A stretch of 54,701 nt of DNA from contig NMRA01000727.1 of the NCBI GenBank assembly GCA_002633005.1, positions 105,368 to 160,068 of the forward strand, given 5' to 3'. The first letter of the stretch is position 1; every line of letters begins with the position of its first letter. This stretch comes from Phoronis australis (Eukaryota; Phoronida; Phoronidae). The notes beneath the pieces were generated by a model. It had not been told where the DNA came from. It worked only from the letters and a program-made list of their open reading frames with translations, and made no database searches. The position numbers and the translations under genes were made by a program. Shown piece after piece: positions 33,801 to 45,800 of the stretch.

Positions 33801-35375
33801 GGTACAAGCTAGCATATTAGATCTATGGAATGCAGCCCTGATTGATGTCGGACGTCATCACTGGATCGAGAACCAATTAGATGCGTCACTCGGTTGGCTC
33901 GGCGGATCCGGCTACGGTTACGTACGTCTTTGTAAGAGCAGAAAATATTCACGCCTCACTTGCGACCCCTGGTTCTCTGGTGTATCATATTAAATTGCAT
34001 TTCTTAGACATACTATGAACTCGAATATCAGAAATCGAGTCTTCAGCAGTCAACGATTTTACGTAGTTTATTTTTGACGCCAGAGGTAGCTGTTACATGT
34101 AGATACATATCGATATTAAATCCAAGAGTTTTTTCAATAAGAAAAAGGTAGAATACACTAACGGCATGTCTTTTAAGAAGGTTTTGTACTGAAATTTCTA
34201 CGTCCCATTTGAAAGGGAAAACGTGTTTTTTTGAAAAAATGTTCCTAGAGCCCATTTAACATAATCATATTTCTGTGTATACACGCACGCACGCACACAC
34301 GAACGCATGCACGCACATAAATACAGACGTTTATAGATCTGCAATTCTTTAGAAAATATATGGATATGGTTTCATGGGTTGACTATTCATTTTGAAAAGA
34401 ACTCAATAGGGTTGTTGCGCACCATCGCTTCCTGGGGTCAGTGACCTACCGGTGAAGCGAAGTTTAGCACCAGATACCTGCTCTGTCGCCTTTAAGTAGC
34501 TGTCAAACGAAAGGCTTGTTCAAATTTGTTTGTAAAGTCGCAGGAATGCCACAGCTTAGTAAATTCAATTTAATTTATAGTTCGAGTTAATATCTGAAAC
34601 CTCCGATTGCGTGTACATGTATACCTTTCAAAGTGACGTGTATTTGCAATACGTTGGCGCCCAAAATAAATCCGAGAAGTGGTCCCAAGCCGTACATGCT
34701 CAGTATTACGCCCATATATTGGGCAGACTTGTGCTTCTTACAGTTGCCGTCTACGTATGGTAGACCCAGCAAAGATATAGGTGACGTTGCTGCCCCGAGT
34801 CCGATAGTAAGGCACAAAATTAATGAGTAAGCGCCGTAATTAGAATTGTCGATTTCCAGGTTGTCAGAACATCCCTCAATGTGTTCTTGGCCGTGTAAAG
34901 AGCACAACGGATTACGCGTGGTCGAGTTCAGGCTCTCAGGTGTCGAGTTGCTTTGCTCGAGCTGTGCTGAGACAGTAAACTCGTCGCTCTCTCCATAAAT
35001 TATATGCGGAAGAATACCAAACAACATGGATATGGCAGTGGCAAGAGAACCTAACGCAATAGTTCGTGGTGCGTGCGATCTTGAGCAAAAATAACCCACT
35101 AAAAACACGGCAGGAATGTGGGTTATTTCATAGGCAGTTAAAATGAATCCCGACTCCTTGCTCGTTAGCAAGAATCGTCTCTCAATGGTAGTAATAGTTG
35201 ATATCAAACCAGCAAAGCACAAACCGATTCCCAGCGTCACTAGCGAGAATCCTGCAACGAACGCGCGAATATCCGCAAGTCTTTGGAGCCACGTTGGTTG
35301 GCACGGTCCGATACCACACTGCATGTCGGTCTTCTTGTCAGACTTTATTTCACCATTTCCACAGCTTTGAGTCAT
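24514..35375 (-). CDS. SLCO-like: Organic anion transporting polypeptide (SLCO family), gene A (8 exons, 674 aa)
   Basis: A plasma-membrane carrier of the OATP family, which moves amphipathic organic anions such as bile salts, steroid conjugates and prostanoids; the substrate here is unknown. Exons in transcript order: 35375-34625, 33309-33061, 31408-31244, 28713-28524, 27455-27329, 27084-26912, 25341-25277, 24818-24514; all GT-AG and phase-consistent. The N-terminus is cytosolic, followed by about 12 membrane segments. The family signature appears as DPRWVGAYW (residues 258-266), with Tyr where most members have Trp. The large extracellular loop (about 455-535) is a Kazal-like Cys-rich domain with CGCTSIQFNPVCGGDGVSY and SPCHAGC. 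The end carries SIPAPAVFGSLVDS, typical of the last membrane segments. Length is normal. It is head-to-head with gene B and tail-to-tail with the phosphatase. Confidence 0.95.
25277..25341 (-). CDS. SLCO-like: OATP gene A exon 7
   Basis: It encodes SVSQEDKPFAMALQNTGASL. It is 65 nt, the same as in gene B. Confidence 0.9.
25785..26014 (-). repeat. GCGCACCC foldback repeat family, copy 3 (most complete)
   Basis: The left end GCGCGCACCCGG and the right end CCACCCTGGGTG form rough inverted repeats that also pair GGGCTCGAA with ATGGCTCGTT. Read on the minus strand, the interior has GTCCGCCTCAGAGAAAC and AAAGTCCACTAAAAAGGC, shared with copies 1 and 2. It lies in intron 7 of OATP gene A. Confidence 0.65.
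26912..27084 (-). CDS. SLCO-like: OATP gene A exon 6 (Kazal-like domain, last part)
   Basis: It encodes FENCECLLDANTTSSTQGLC and a membrane segment ending FHIIF. Acceptor TTTATAG, donor GTAATT. Confidence 0.9.
27329..27455 (-). CDS. SLCO-like: OATP gene A exon 5 (Kazal-like domain, first part)
   Basis: It encodes CALNCGCTSIQFNPVCGGDG and SPCHAGCTSSSASG. Acceptor CTTTCTAG, donor GTAAAT. Confidence 0.95.
28524..28713 (-). CDS. SLCO-like: OATP gene A exon 4
   Basis: It encodes LVGSGAGGVGMLLSGVMVTK and ALVGCDTGKVESL. It is 190 nt, the same as in gene B. Confidence 0.95.
30550..30621. mobile_element. CATGGGCGGCG-family MITE, copy 3
   Basis: A 72-bp element, CATGGGCGCGTACC to CTGCGCCGCCCATT, flanked on both sides by TGATT (30545-30549 and 30622-30626). 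The centre reads GGGCTATAGCCTCAC. It lies in intron 3 of OATP gene A. Confidence 0.8.
31244..31408 (-). CDS. SLCO-like: OATP gene A exon 3
   Basis: It encodes LPRTVLRLVKMPVLCG and YFVFMPKYIEEQFG. It is 165 nt, identical in length to the matching exon of gene B. Confidence 0.95.
33061..33309 (-). CDS. SLCO-like: OATP gene A exon 2 (family signature)
   Basis: It encodes TIVDPRWVGAYWLLFLICAI, FILVLFPRHL and a polar cytosolic loop ending ITSIKG. Acceptor AATTACAG, donor GTGAGG. Confidence 0.95.
33537..33678. mobile_element. CATGGGCGGCG-family MITEs, two adjacent units
   Basis: The first unit runs from CATGGGCGGCGCACTG to ACGCCGCCCATG (33537-33604). The second starts near 33610 as ATGGGCATTGC and ends TGCGCCGCCCATG at 33678. 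The outer flanks (TTATT and ATACT) do not match, so the pair arose by more than one event. It lies in intron 1 of OATP gene A. Confidence 0.7.
34625..35375 (-). CDS. SLCO-like: OATP gene A exon 1
   Basis: Residues 1-250. It includes CGIGPCQPTWLQRLADIR, TITTIERRF, SGFILTAYEITHIPAVFLVG and LLGLPYVD. The donor GTATAC follows CTTTGAAAG. The ATG at 35375 is the first in the frame, and its context matches the start of gene B. Confidence 0.95.
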
Positions 35376-36059
35376 TTTCCTTTGCTTGAGGCCAGAATTC
35401 TTCTGTTCTCGATATCCTCCTCGGAACAGTTCCGTATAACACTGGAACCTTTGTAACTGTTCAGTGAAAGTGTTTCTGTGAGCTTTGCTTGGGTATTTCT
35501 ACCTCAGTCCGTGCTTACTTTGCACGGATAATCCCCATGTATACAAAGAGCGAAGTACCAAGTAGATGACATAGAAGTTCGTGTAAAGTACACTTTTGTC
35601 TTTATCGTGAGACGGCTCTTGTGATTATTTACTCCTTATTTACACAGCTAATCTGCACTCTCTTCAGATAACTGTGGTAATTTTACTCTTGAGAGGAAGG
35701 GCCAGGGACTCGTTTTCAAAGTTTGCAAAGTGCACTTCTATTATCGCAAAATGCTTATTATATTTTCACCGTAAAGACCTAGTAGTTGAAATTTTGTTAC
35801 AAAAGGCTTTTATTTTGGTGCGGTAATGTTTGTTGTCGTGTAATTGGGATTAAAGATAATCAAACGATAGGGAAGTAGATTAAAATGAAAATTCGGCTTA
35901 CGAAACTAACTTTAGTTGGAAAAAAACTAGCCTCAGTCTTGTTCTCTTTTGTTGACTCTTGTGACCTCATACCATTCAAGATTTCACCTTATCATAGAGT
36001 ACACAGTTGTGCCTTGACCTTGACTGGGAGGTCTTTTCTTTGAGAGACAGAGAAATGTA
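35376..36059. promoter_or_regulatory. Shared upstream region of the two OATP genes
   Basis: 684 bp separate the start codons of the divergent OATP genes, so the promoters of both probably lie here unless untranslated exons extend further. No clear TATA element was assigned on either strand. Confidence 0.45.
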
Positions 36060-36804
36060 ATGGAGAGGATGACTAAAACTCAGAGTAGAAATGATGATAA
36101 AGCCGACAGCAATTGCGGAATTGGATCTTGCAGGCCCGCGTGGCTACAGAGATTTGCCGACATACGCATATTTGTTGCCAGCTATGCATTCTCTGGTGTG
36201 TTCATCGGGTTGTGTGTTGCAGGAATAATTTCAACAATAACCACGATAGAAAGGCGATTCAAGCTAACAAGTGCCCAGTCAGGGTTTATTCTGACTGCTT
36301 ATGAGATCACCCATATACCCGGAGTGTTTCTTGTTGGTTACTTCCTCTCGAAAGCGCACGCGCCAAGAATGTTGGCATTAGCCTCGCTCGGAATTGGCTT
36401 CTCAATGATGTTCGGTGTACTGCCGCACATTTTTTATGGAGAGATTAACGATTATGTAATTGGAACAGAAGCAAATGAATCTGCCCCTACTAACGTGACC
36501 GGAACAGATGACTTGTGTAGATTGCTTCCAAGTTCCGAGCCTCAGGATGCCTGTTTTGATGTCAAAAATACAAACACTGCCAACTCATACAAAGGGGCGT
36601 ATGTTTTGATTCTTTTCGTCACTCTCAGTTTTGGACTTTTTTCTTGTCCAATCAATGTTTTGGGAATGCCTTACGTGGACAATTCGTGTGAGAAACACGA
36701 ATCTGCCCAATACCTTGGAATAATCTACAGCATGCTTGGTTTGGGCCCCTTGATTGGGTTCGTCGTTGGAGCCAGTGTACTTGAAATGCATGTCACGCTG
36801 AAAG
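36060..36804 (+). CDS. SLCO-like: OATP gene B exon 1
   Basis: It includes CGIGSCRPAWLQRFADIR, TITTIERRF, SGFILTAYEITHIPGVFLVG and VLGMPYVD. NVT and NES in the first outer loop are possible glycosylation sites. The donor is GTACGT. Confidence 0.95.
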
Positions 36805-39800
36805 GTACGTGTATTATAAAGTAAGAAACACGCCACAGTTTGACTACGAAAAATTTGAAAACCTTTCCGTTTTGTAACGGATAAATCAACATCAACAGCT
36901 CATAAAAATACCATTAACACACATAATGCAAGCCCTTTGTTAAAAAAACCTTATTGGGAACTTGACGAGAGACACTAGTGGAACATCGTCAGCAGGTGCA
37001 CCCTCTGCAGGTTTTTCACTTGTAGTTGGTAAAGGCGTTTATGGCTAGTTATGCTTTCAATTTTGTAAATTTTGTAATTCCTCCTGGTGATCTATAACCA
37101 ACCGCACGAAACACTCCCAAATAAGGACTCAATTAAGATTCTTAAGTTTTGTGGGCATTGATTTCTTTACTTACTCATAGATGTCTTGTTTTTGTATCAC
37201 TTTGTCTTTATTAAGAGCTCCTCATTGACTGCTGACATTTTCTAACACCACAATTGAAAAATGAGCCTTTATGACGACGAAAAGTATTTAGTCCTTAATT
37301 TCGGGGCGTTGCAAGAAAAGGTACCTATTTTTTCAATAGTAGTGGGGAGTAAATGTACGGTACTGGAATGTACACTCGGTTTGTATCAAATCGAAACATT
37401 CTTTAGTCATGAACATAAAATAGCATAACAAAAGACTACCAGTACTTGCACAAGTACATAAATACGGTAAAAATTTAGGAAGGTATTCCCCATATTCTGG
37501 ACTGTTCCGTCCTACGCAAACTGGTCTGCTGTCGTTTCATGATAGATTGTCAAACATGCCAAGATTATGACAAGGAGTTGAATTGCCGATAAAGGGCTGT
37601 GACATGACTTCAACTAATTTTTTCATACATAGTGGCTGCTGCTAAGCTCTTCTGAAAACTTCTCCTAGTTTAACTCACTTCTTATTCTATTTGAAAAAAT
37701 TCGCCACGACCACAATGGTTATTTCATTTCTTAGCATTAGTCGTCCTACACTATTTTATAATTCTCCTGCTTGAACTTTTATTAAATCGTACATGTTTCT
37801 CCATTTACATTTCAACCCTCAAAACGTTGAAAACAAACACGTGAAAGAGGTTTCAATAATTTCCAGAGACATTCCTAACCCCCCAAGATCCACGGTGGAT
37901 TGGTGCTTATTGGCTGCTGTTTATCATCTGCGCAATTTTAATGATTCCGCCAAGCCTGGTTTTGGTGCTCTTTCCTCGACACATGTATAAAAAGTCAAAA
38001 GAAACCGAAGTGGGTACAACAGAAGAGCAGGCATCTCTTCATGAGACGATGAGCAAGGAAATCATGGGCTCAACATTGAACGTTGGAAGCATGACGATTA
38101 CTTCTGTAAAAGGTAAACGATAATACAATTGAGGATAGTTATATTTTGTGTCGCTTTCGTAATTAGAGCTCCCGTGTGCTGCAGCGGAGTTAACCATTTC
38201 AGTTCCTCTTTACAGCTAATTTCTGTAAAGTAACAGAGAATATCCTTTTAATTAAGGTATGTCATATTTTTCCCACCAACCATGATTCAAGATACTTCTT
38301 AGGTCTGCGAGCATTAAGGCGAAAAAACTATCTATGCATACACTTGCATGTATATCGAGTTGTAATGGAATGAAACGTAATAAAACTAAACTTAATCCTG
38401 TTGGACATGCCCTCTATTCATCGTCAGAAGGGATTAGATGCCTGTTTTGCCCCTCTGTATGTCGATTGTCAGCCGGTTGACTGGTTAAACCCCAGCCTTT
38501 GAAATTTGACTTTGAGGCTGAAAATGTACATGTAAGATGGGCGGAGTTTATGGTTGTTACATTTTTTGTTTGTTTATTAATGTCACTTTCTCGATTATGT
38601 AAACGTTGGCATTCTTTTCTCTGTGTTTGTTTCGATTTTTAAAGTTCCTGGCCCGAACTTGACGTAGAAGACGACTAAAATTCGAATTATACCAAGTTCT
38701 GTGAACGTCGTACATTGAAAACCCCCAAAACGAACGTCCCTGTACTCTTTAGGAATATGTGTTGCAATACTTAATCGAAGTCTCACACAAACTCTAAATA
38801 CACATGTACAGCTGTCACTTTATTACCACTGGCATCAATTTGAACACCACTGAGAGCGTGCGTAATCCATCGCTTGTCTACAGCACCACATGCGTCATGA
38901 AGTCAACCCTACTTAACCTCCCATCCAAGCAGACAATTCGTTTTTCCGCTGCAAAGCTAATGTTGTCTCTTCAAGCAGTGAATGGTCGAGACTGAAAAAA
39001 TCTCACAGGAAATCGTTTTTGAAATCTAATATATGGCAATGTGGTGTAGATTCCGTTATTCCTACCCCTTTCTACTCATCTTTCTTAGGTCTACCTAAAG
39101 CCATCTGGAGACTGTTGAAGATACCCGTCTACAGTACTTTAGTAATAAGTTTGATCCTAGAAATGTTTATTGGCCATGGTTATTTCGTGTTTATGCCGAA
39201 GTACATCGAAGAGCAGTTTGGTAGAACAAGCAGCTTTGCTAACACCATCGCCGGTGAGTAAGACAGTACAAAACTTCTAAAGGACACGATCAACTTGAAA
39301 CAAACAGTAACCAACTCCCTTAAACACTACCTGACGGTATGCTAGTTAGCTGCTCTCGAGTTTCGAGTCTTTATTGGTCAAAACATACTACATGAAATCG
39401 GGACAGCCAATACCGGCACCTAAGTCATCTTCAATTGGGTTTAGTGTGAAAAAATGTCAGATATTGCGGCTCGTTTTCCCTTGCTTAATGATATAAGGAA
39501 GAGCGAGGCGCTGCGTTTGTGGTGGTTGGGACGACTTAGTATTCATTTTGTCCTTGCTGTGGATCTTTCGGTGAAGCCCAGAAATGGCACAACTTTCTAC
39601 AAGAAACTCGCCCGTTGGTGGACTTGAAACACTGGCACTGGGTACGTTACGTCATACTCAAGTACGTGGAATTAAGAAACTTTCAATTGAAATCGTTTTT
39701 CTTTGTTTTTGAGATATTGAATTAACGATTGTAATGCGCAGTGCTCTCAAGGAAAATTTAACGACTCACTCCATCGGAGTTTTTTATTTTAGATATACAA

Positions 39801-42800
39801 ACATTGAGCTAACCAGATGGTTCTTAGCAAAATAAGAAAACCCAACTTTAATCACTAAAATGTAGGCACGTCAAATGATAAGTGAACTTGACTTTTGTGC
39901 ACTATTGCGTCACTGCAAAAACCCAGCACAAACAACAAAGGACCGTTAAGTAACTGTCGTATTGAATAGGGGTCGGAATAGAACACCATTGGGTTGGGGA
40001 TGTTATTCACAGCTGTTTGAATTAAATAAAGATTCTCGCGGTGGGGTAAACAAACGCAAGCCAATAAGTTAATTAAATGTATCAATTTATAGCACGGGTG
40101 TGCTCAGAGCTTTGCTCTTAACATAGTGTTGAAACCAAATTTATATGTGTTACCTTTCAAGATAGGCTTTAATGGTGCTGAAAATGTAGTCACTTGTAAA
40201 AACAAGGTAACTGGTGGCTTAAAAGCACTTTAAAGAGGCCTGGAACTCGATAAACAAACTAAATTGCAACATTCAAAGTTGTTCTCTGCCACCGAAACAG
40301 AATTCAAACCTGCTCACCAGGTATTTTTAGGAATTTTTCGTAAAGATTTTTAATTTTGTAGATATCAAAGCATTTTTCTTTTAGCTTCACTTTTCAAAAA
40401 ATGACCTGTCAGCTGTTCGCCAGTTCGTCGATGTTTGTCCCACAAGGCAAAGCGCTTCTCCTTATTTGGTATGGCCTAACATACACGCGGCCTTTGACCT
40501 TAAGCAACTTCAAGTAACAGACTGTGCGCGCATTTATCATTAAGTGGCAGGGAGATTAGAAACTCTGTGGTAACCACAGACGTTTTCCTTCGAGCGTATT
40601 TCAAAAATCGTGAACTTTGAGATTTTTTATGGAAATTTCCTCACAGGGGAAAGTGAATTACTCTGTACTAGACGTTGCAAGACGGTACTTTCGTCAAGAG
40701 TTGTTTAAACTATATTTTTGACGAGCTTTTGCGTTCCATGCCTCTTTAAAATGTGTTCTAAGAAGTGCGTTACTTTTCATGCATTAATGAAGCTAACTTC
40801 AGTGTAGAGTTTGCTTAAAAACAGATGGGACAGCCGATGGAAAGCGATGTAATTGCTTTTCACTATTTTGACGGCATTTCCCATTTCTGTGTGGCCCCCG
40901 GCCGCAAAATGATAACAGTGGCTGAGCAAGGTATAGTATTTGCATTAACTGTGTCAAGGATGAAGACATTTTCGGAAAAATGCGTGTATATAAGGGCAAC
41001 ATGTTATTGATTGTCATGGCATCGATGACAGTTGCAGTACAAATGACAAAAAGCCAAAAGAAGTTTTATACAAGAATTGTGCATAAAAATGGAAAATATA
41101 AGCTATACATGGATATTGACCCTGTTTCAGTGATTTCCCCTACAAATCGTGTTCTGCCTCCTAGGATTGCGCAGTCAGAGCATGCACTTTTCTTGAGATA
41201 TAAAAACTTACGCCTGCTCGGCCATAAGATAACTTCTCGCTGTATCAGAAATAGAATTTTGTGGAAAGAGGTTCTGTCCATGCCATGGCCGTTGATTAAA
41301 TCCCGCAAACAATAAATCACGATTGGAGATGTTGCAGTCTTTCTGGGGAGTGTTACAGAGCATCATTTTGTTCCCAGTAATTATGCATCTTTGTGGAAAG
41401 GCTGATGCTAATCGGGTTCAGTACAGTGTATGTGTATGCACTGAGGGGTGTGTTTCAAGAAAGTGACTTAAGACTAAACAGACAGAAATAATCTTAATAT
41501 TCACTTCACAATTGTTAGAGAAAGATTTAGCCAAGTAATTAAGAGTGCTTCACAATCTAGAAATACTTCATGGAGATAATCTGTTATGTGTATATTTCCA
41601 GAGACTGCACTTTTGCTCAGGAGAGATTTAATTGTTTTTTTCAGTAATAAATGATGTGGAGCGTAAGAAAGAATTTCTGAATCAAGCCTTGAGTCTCTTT
41701 TCATGAATTCAAAGGGGAACCTGTTGTTCAAACATCAGTTGTATTTCCGTTTAGGTGTTGTCAACTCGGGAGCACATGGTCTGGGAGTGTTCATCAGTGG
41801 AATTCTTGTCACCAAGTTAAAGATGAATAGAATGCAGGCGGCCAAAAGTAACGTCATCGTTGCCATAGGTGTCATGGTTTGTTTGGTGGCAATGATATTT
41901 GTTGGGTGCGATACCGGGAAAGTTCACAGTCTTGTTGGAAAAAGGTATAGTGATTTTATCTATGAGGAAGTGTTCGAATTAACATTGCTTGGGGACGGAC
42001 CATTGGATGGCTGTTTGCAGGGTAGTGGAATAGGTGATAAACTTCGGCCTGTTGTTTATAATCTCGCTCAATTGAAGTGAGATTGGGACGCTTTCCGTGG
42101 ATGCAAGACACTCGCGAGTAAAGCTATAGTGTTAACGCGTGCTTCGCTTGTGATCCATGGCTATATCTTGCGAAGATTTGACGGATCTCACATTTCTTGC
42201 ATGTAATAATTATGCACTACGAAAAGCAGCCAGAAGTTCACATGTAGTTTAATTATAATGTCGAGATGAGACAGTCCTACGTTTCAGCGACGAGTCTTGC
42301 ATTACTTTGATTGCTCGTTCGTCAGAAGCATCCCGGTTCAAGTTCTAAAATACATGCACATCGATTTGACACATTGGGATTTCACGAATGCTCTTTGATC
42401 TGGATGAAACCTAAATAGTCGATTGTTTGGCGCGCATACACGTTTTAAAGACTTCATTGCGTTTTAACACAAACACACCTACGCAAACACACACACACAC
42501 ACANGATACCTACCCATGTACAAAAAATGAAGTTGTTTTAAATTTTGACGTATAGACTGATTTTTGAAAATCTACTGGTTTTTATATGGACTGTCCCTTA
42601 AAGACTTCAGTGTGTTTTAACACAAACACACCTACGCAAACACACACACACACACACACGCACGCACGCACGCACGCGCGCCCACGCACCCACCCACCCA
42701 CACATACACACACACATTAAAAAGTCTGCGCTAGCCAAATAGCCTGATGTAATGGGCTGCAGACGTACTGAAACAAGGAATATTGTTCCATCACAAGACT

Positions 42801-45800
42801 GTGTTGTTTTATTATGACGGAAAAAAGAGACATGCCTTGCGAGTTCGTTCTTTCAACGCAGTGCTTACTCAGAATTATGTGAAGGTGCCATGGGTCACAT
42901 TGTCATAGTCTACTTCACGTTTGTTCAGAAAGACAATTCCAGCTAAGGCTTTGGATAGGTTTCATGTTGTAACGCTGGGCGTTTTCTAAACTGGGTTGCA
43001 TAAAACTTTTGAAAATGACAGTGCTGTCCATGTAAATATCTATCTCTCTTTGATATTTCAGGCGCAATTCGTCGTGTCAGGCGGACTGTGGGTGCACATC
43101 CGATATGTTTAACCCTGTTTGTGGACAAGATGGAGTAACTTATATTTCGCCATGTCACGCGGGATGCACGAGATCTTCAACCGACTCACTAATGGTATGA
43201 ACCTCTTAACATCACGTTGAGATGGTGGTGCAGTAATGTATCATATCTAAAATATCTATTAAGACCAACCTCGCCTTCTTCAGGCACTGTGTTCTTCTTG
43301 TGCTCGTTACTCATGAAGAAGGTTGACCACACGTCGTGCCATTGTACAAAGACTAGAAGTTCGTGTAAGCAGACCAATACAAGTTCGGATATCAGACTAA
43401 ACTTTAAACGCACCATTACCCCTGGATTACCAAAATGGCTGGCGGGACATCTAAATCGATTTGTCCCTGTTTATAAGTCCCTCCGTCCTTGTGCTGTGCA
43501 ATAACCACACGACTTTGATTCATTTGTTTAGTTAAATATCCGTATAGAAGCATTAAAACACTTTTATTGCATTGGCATCATGAGTGTTTAATTAGAGTTC
43601 CATTTTTTTCTTGTATATCTGGTCCGTTACAAAAACAGCATATATGTGTATTGGATAATTCATCAAGGTATCTGCCAAATGTTCACACGTGTACCTGCGT
43701 AGTATAAAGCGGACGGAATCAATTTCCTGCGATGTCACAAATGCATCCGTATTTGTTTTGTCTACAGTGTGTACTCTTGTTAGATGTTACGTACATATTT
43801 CATGTTTTGGCACTTTCTGAAGGACGATACGAGTGCATGTGCTTTTCAGAAAAGTTCGATGTTGTCATAGAATTTTATCTCTGTATAGTTATTTGTACAT
43901 AGGCCTAAGAGTCTGTTGTTTCAGTTTGACGATTGCATTTGCTTGTCATCAAACACAACGAGATCCAAACAAGGACTTTGCGCAGGCGCTGTGACTCCGT
44001 GTACGACAGAAACAATCATATACTCGGTTTTTGTATTCATCGCTGGAATCTTCAGTGGCTACATGTTTATGGTGACGATTTATATATTGTTCAGGTATGT
44101 GTTGTGGCGAAATATCTGTTTAAAATGACTTGTTAAGATTATGTCTTGTTCAGAATTACGATACGTGACTTGTCTCGTATTTATAAATGATAGACCGAGA
44201 AACGAGATACAAATCTTGATATTTGTCCAACGCTTGCCAGAAGATGGAAAACAAAACGAGTTGACATGGTCCTTATCGCAAGAAATACAAGACTGATACT
44301 TGGTAGACAGGGAAGGATCCGGGATTTTGCGTTATGGGGGTCAAGGCAGAGTATTAGCCAGGATTTTGCCCGTCAGATATTCGCACATCTGAGCTACCAA
44401 ATGGAATCTGCCTCCCTTGCACCCCCCCCCCCCCNCCCCCCCTAAATCCTCCATTGGTAGTCCGGTGTCTTAATTTACCTCGCAAATAAATATAAACGGA
44501 GATGCAAAATACAAGGGTACATGTACAGTGTTTCACGCCGTATGTTGGTCACAACCCGTAACCTATACATGTACTTCAGACTGCACCATACATGTTCATG
44601 TACATGTAGGTCCCGTAATGTGACCGAGGTATGGCATGTAGGAAGGCAACCAATTCTTACTTACATGTACTCTGTATAGCATATCAACGCGGTCGTGATT
44701 TATAATAGCACAGGATTGAGTTTCAAGGAATCAAGTTATGTATTGCTGCATTATGTTTCAGAACTGTAAATCCTGAGGATAAATCTTTCGCAATGGCTCT
44801 TCAAAGTACGGGCATAAGTTTATTAGGTAAGTTCTGAGTCCTCGCTATTCTGACGAGTACAGGAAACTAGTATTACATGTTTCTATATTCCCATGGAAAT
44901 TTGTTCGGTATTCAAAACTCATAGCCTGTAAGCCAGACTACTGGGATTGGCTCACCCCCAGGATGGCAACTATTGGCGGGTACCACGAATAGCTCTCGAC
45001 TCAGCGCTGCAGGAAACGCCTGGTACCACAAACAAACTGATCAAATACAAACTTTTGAGAATTTCCATAGGAACGGAAAATCGCAAAAGAAACAATTTTT
45101 TGGAGAAAAATCGTCATGAATTTGAAATGGGATGAAAAAGACACATGATTCATACAACAATCGCCAGTAAATATGGATACACACAGACTTGGAAGAATTT
45201 GTTAATCATTTTGATTAGAAAGTTTTGGATTGTCGCATTTTCCCGCTTTTACAGAAAAGGAAATTTAGAAGAAAAGGCATCAAATGTTAAGAGGTATCAC
45301 ACAAACTGCCCGCTTACTCTTGCATGTAACTGTTCGGATATTGACTGCAAACCGCCTCGCCTCATTTCTACCATGTACATTGTAGGCCTTGACGCATGCC
45401 CTTACGCTTTCTAAGACCGATAATCACGTCTTTTCTAGCCTATCAACGGATGATATTTTCGAAAACGCGTCTGTAATATCTACATTCGATTTTCGTAGCT
45501 TAAACAGGTACAGTGTACGAAAATTCACCATTCATGGTTAACAGTGATTGCTATCATGTATGTTTATAGCGTCCATTCCTGCACCGGCGGTCTTTGGCTC
45601 ACTCATAGACTCTTCATGCATGCTGTGGCAGTCGACACCATGTTCGTCAGCCAAAGTATGTCGTGCATTTGATCCCACTCAGTTGCGAACCTACATACAC
45701 GGCACTTGTGCTGCCCTCTCTGGCCTGAAAGTGGCATGCTTTGTATTCGTGTGGCTCAAATGTGGGAAGGAAGATTGCAAGACACCGGACCGAGACCACA

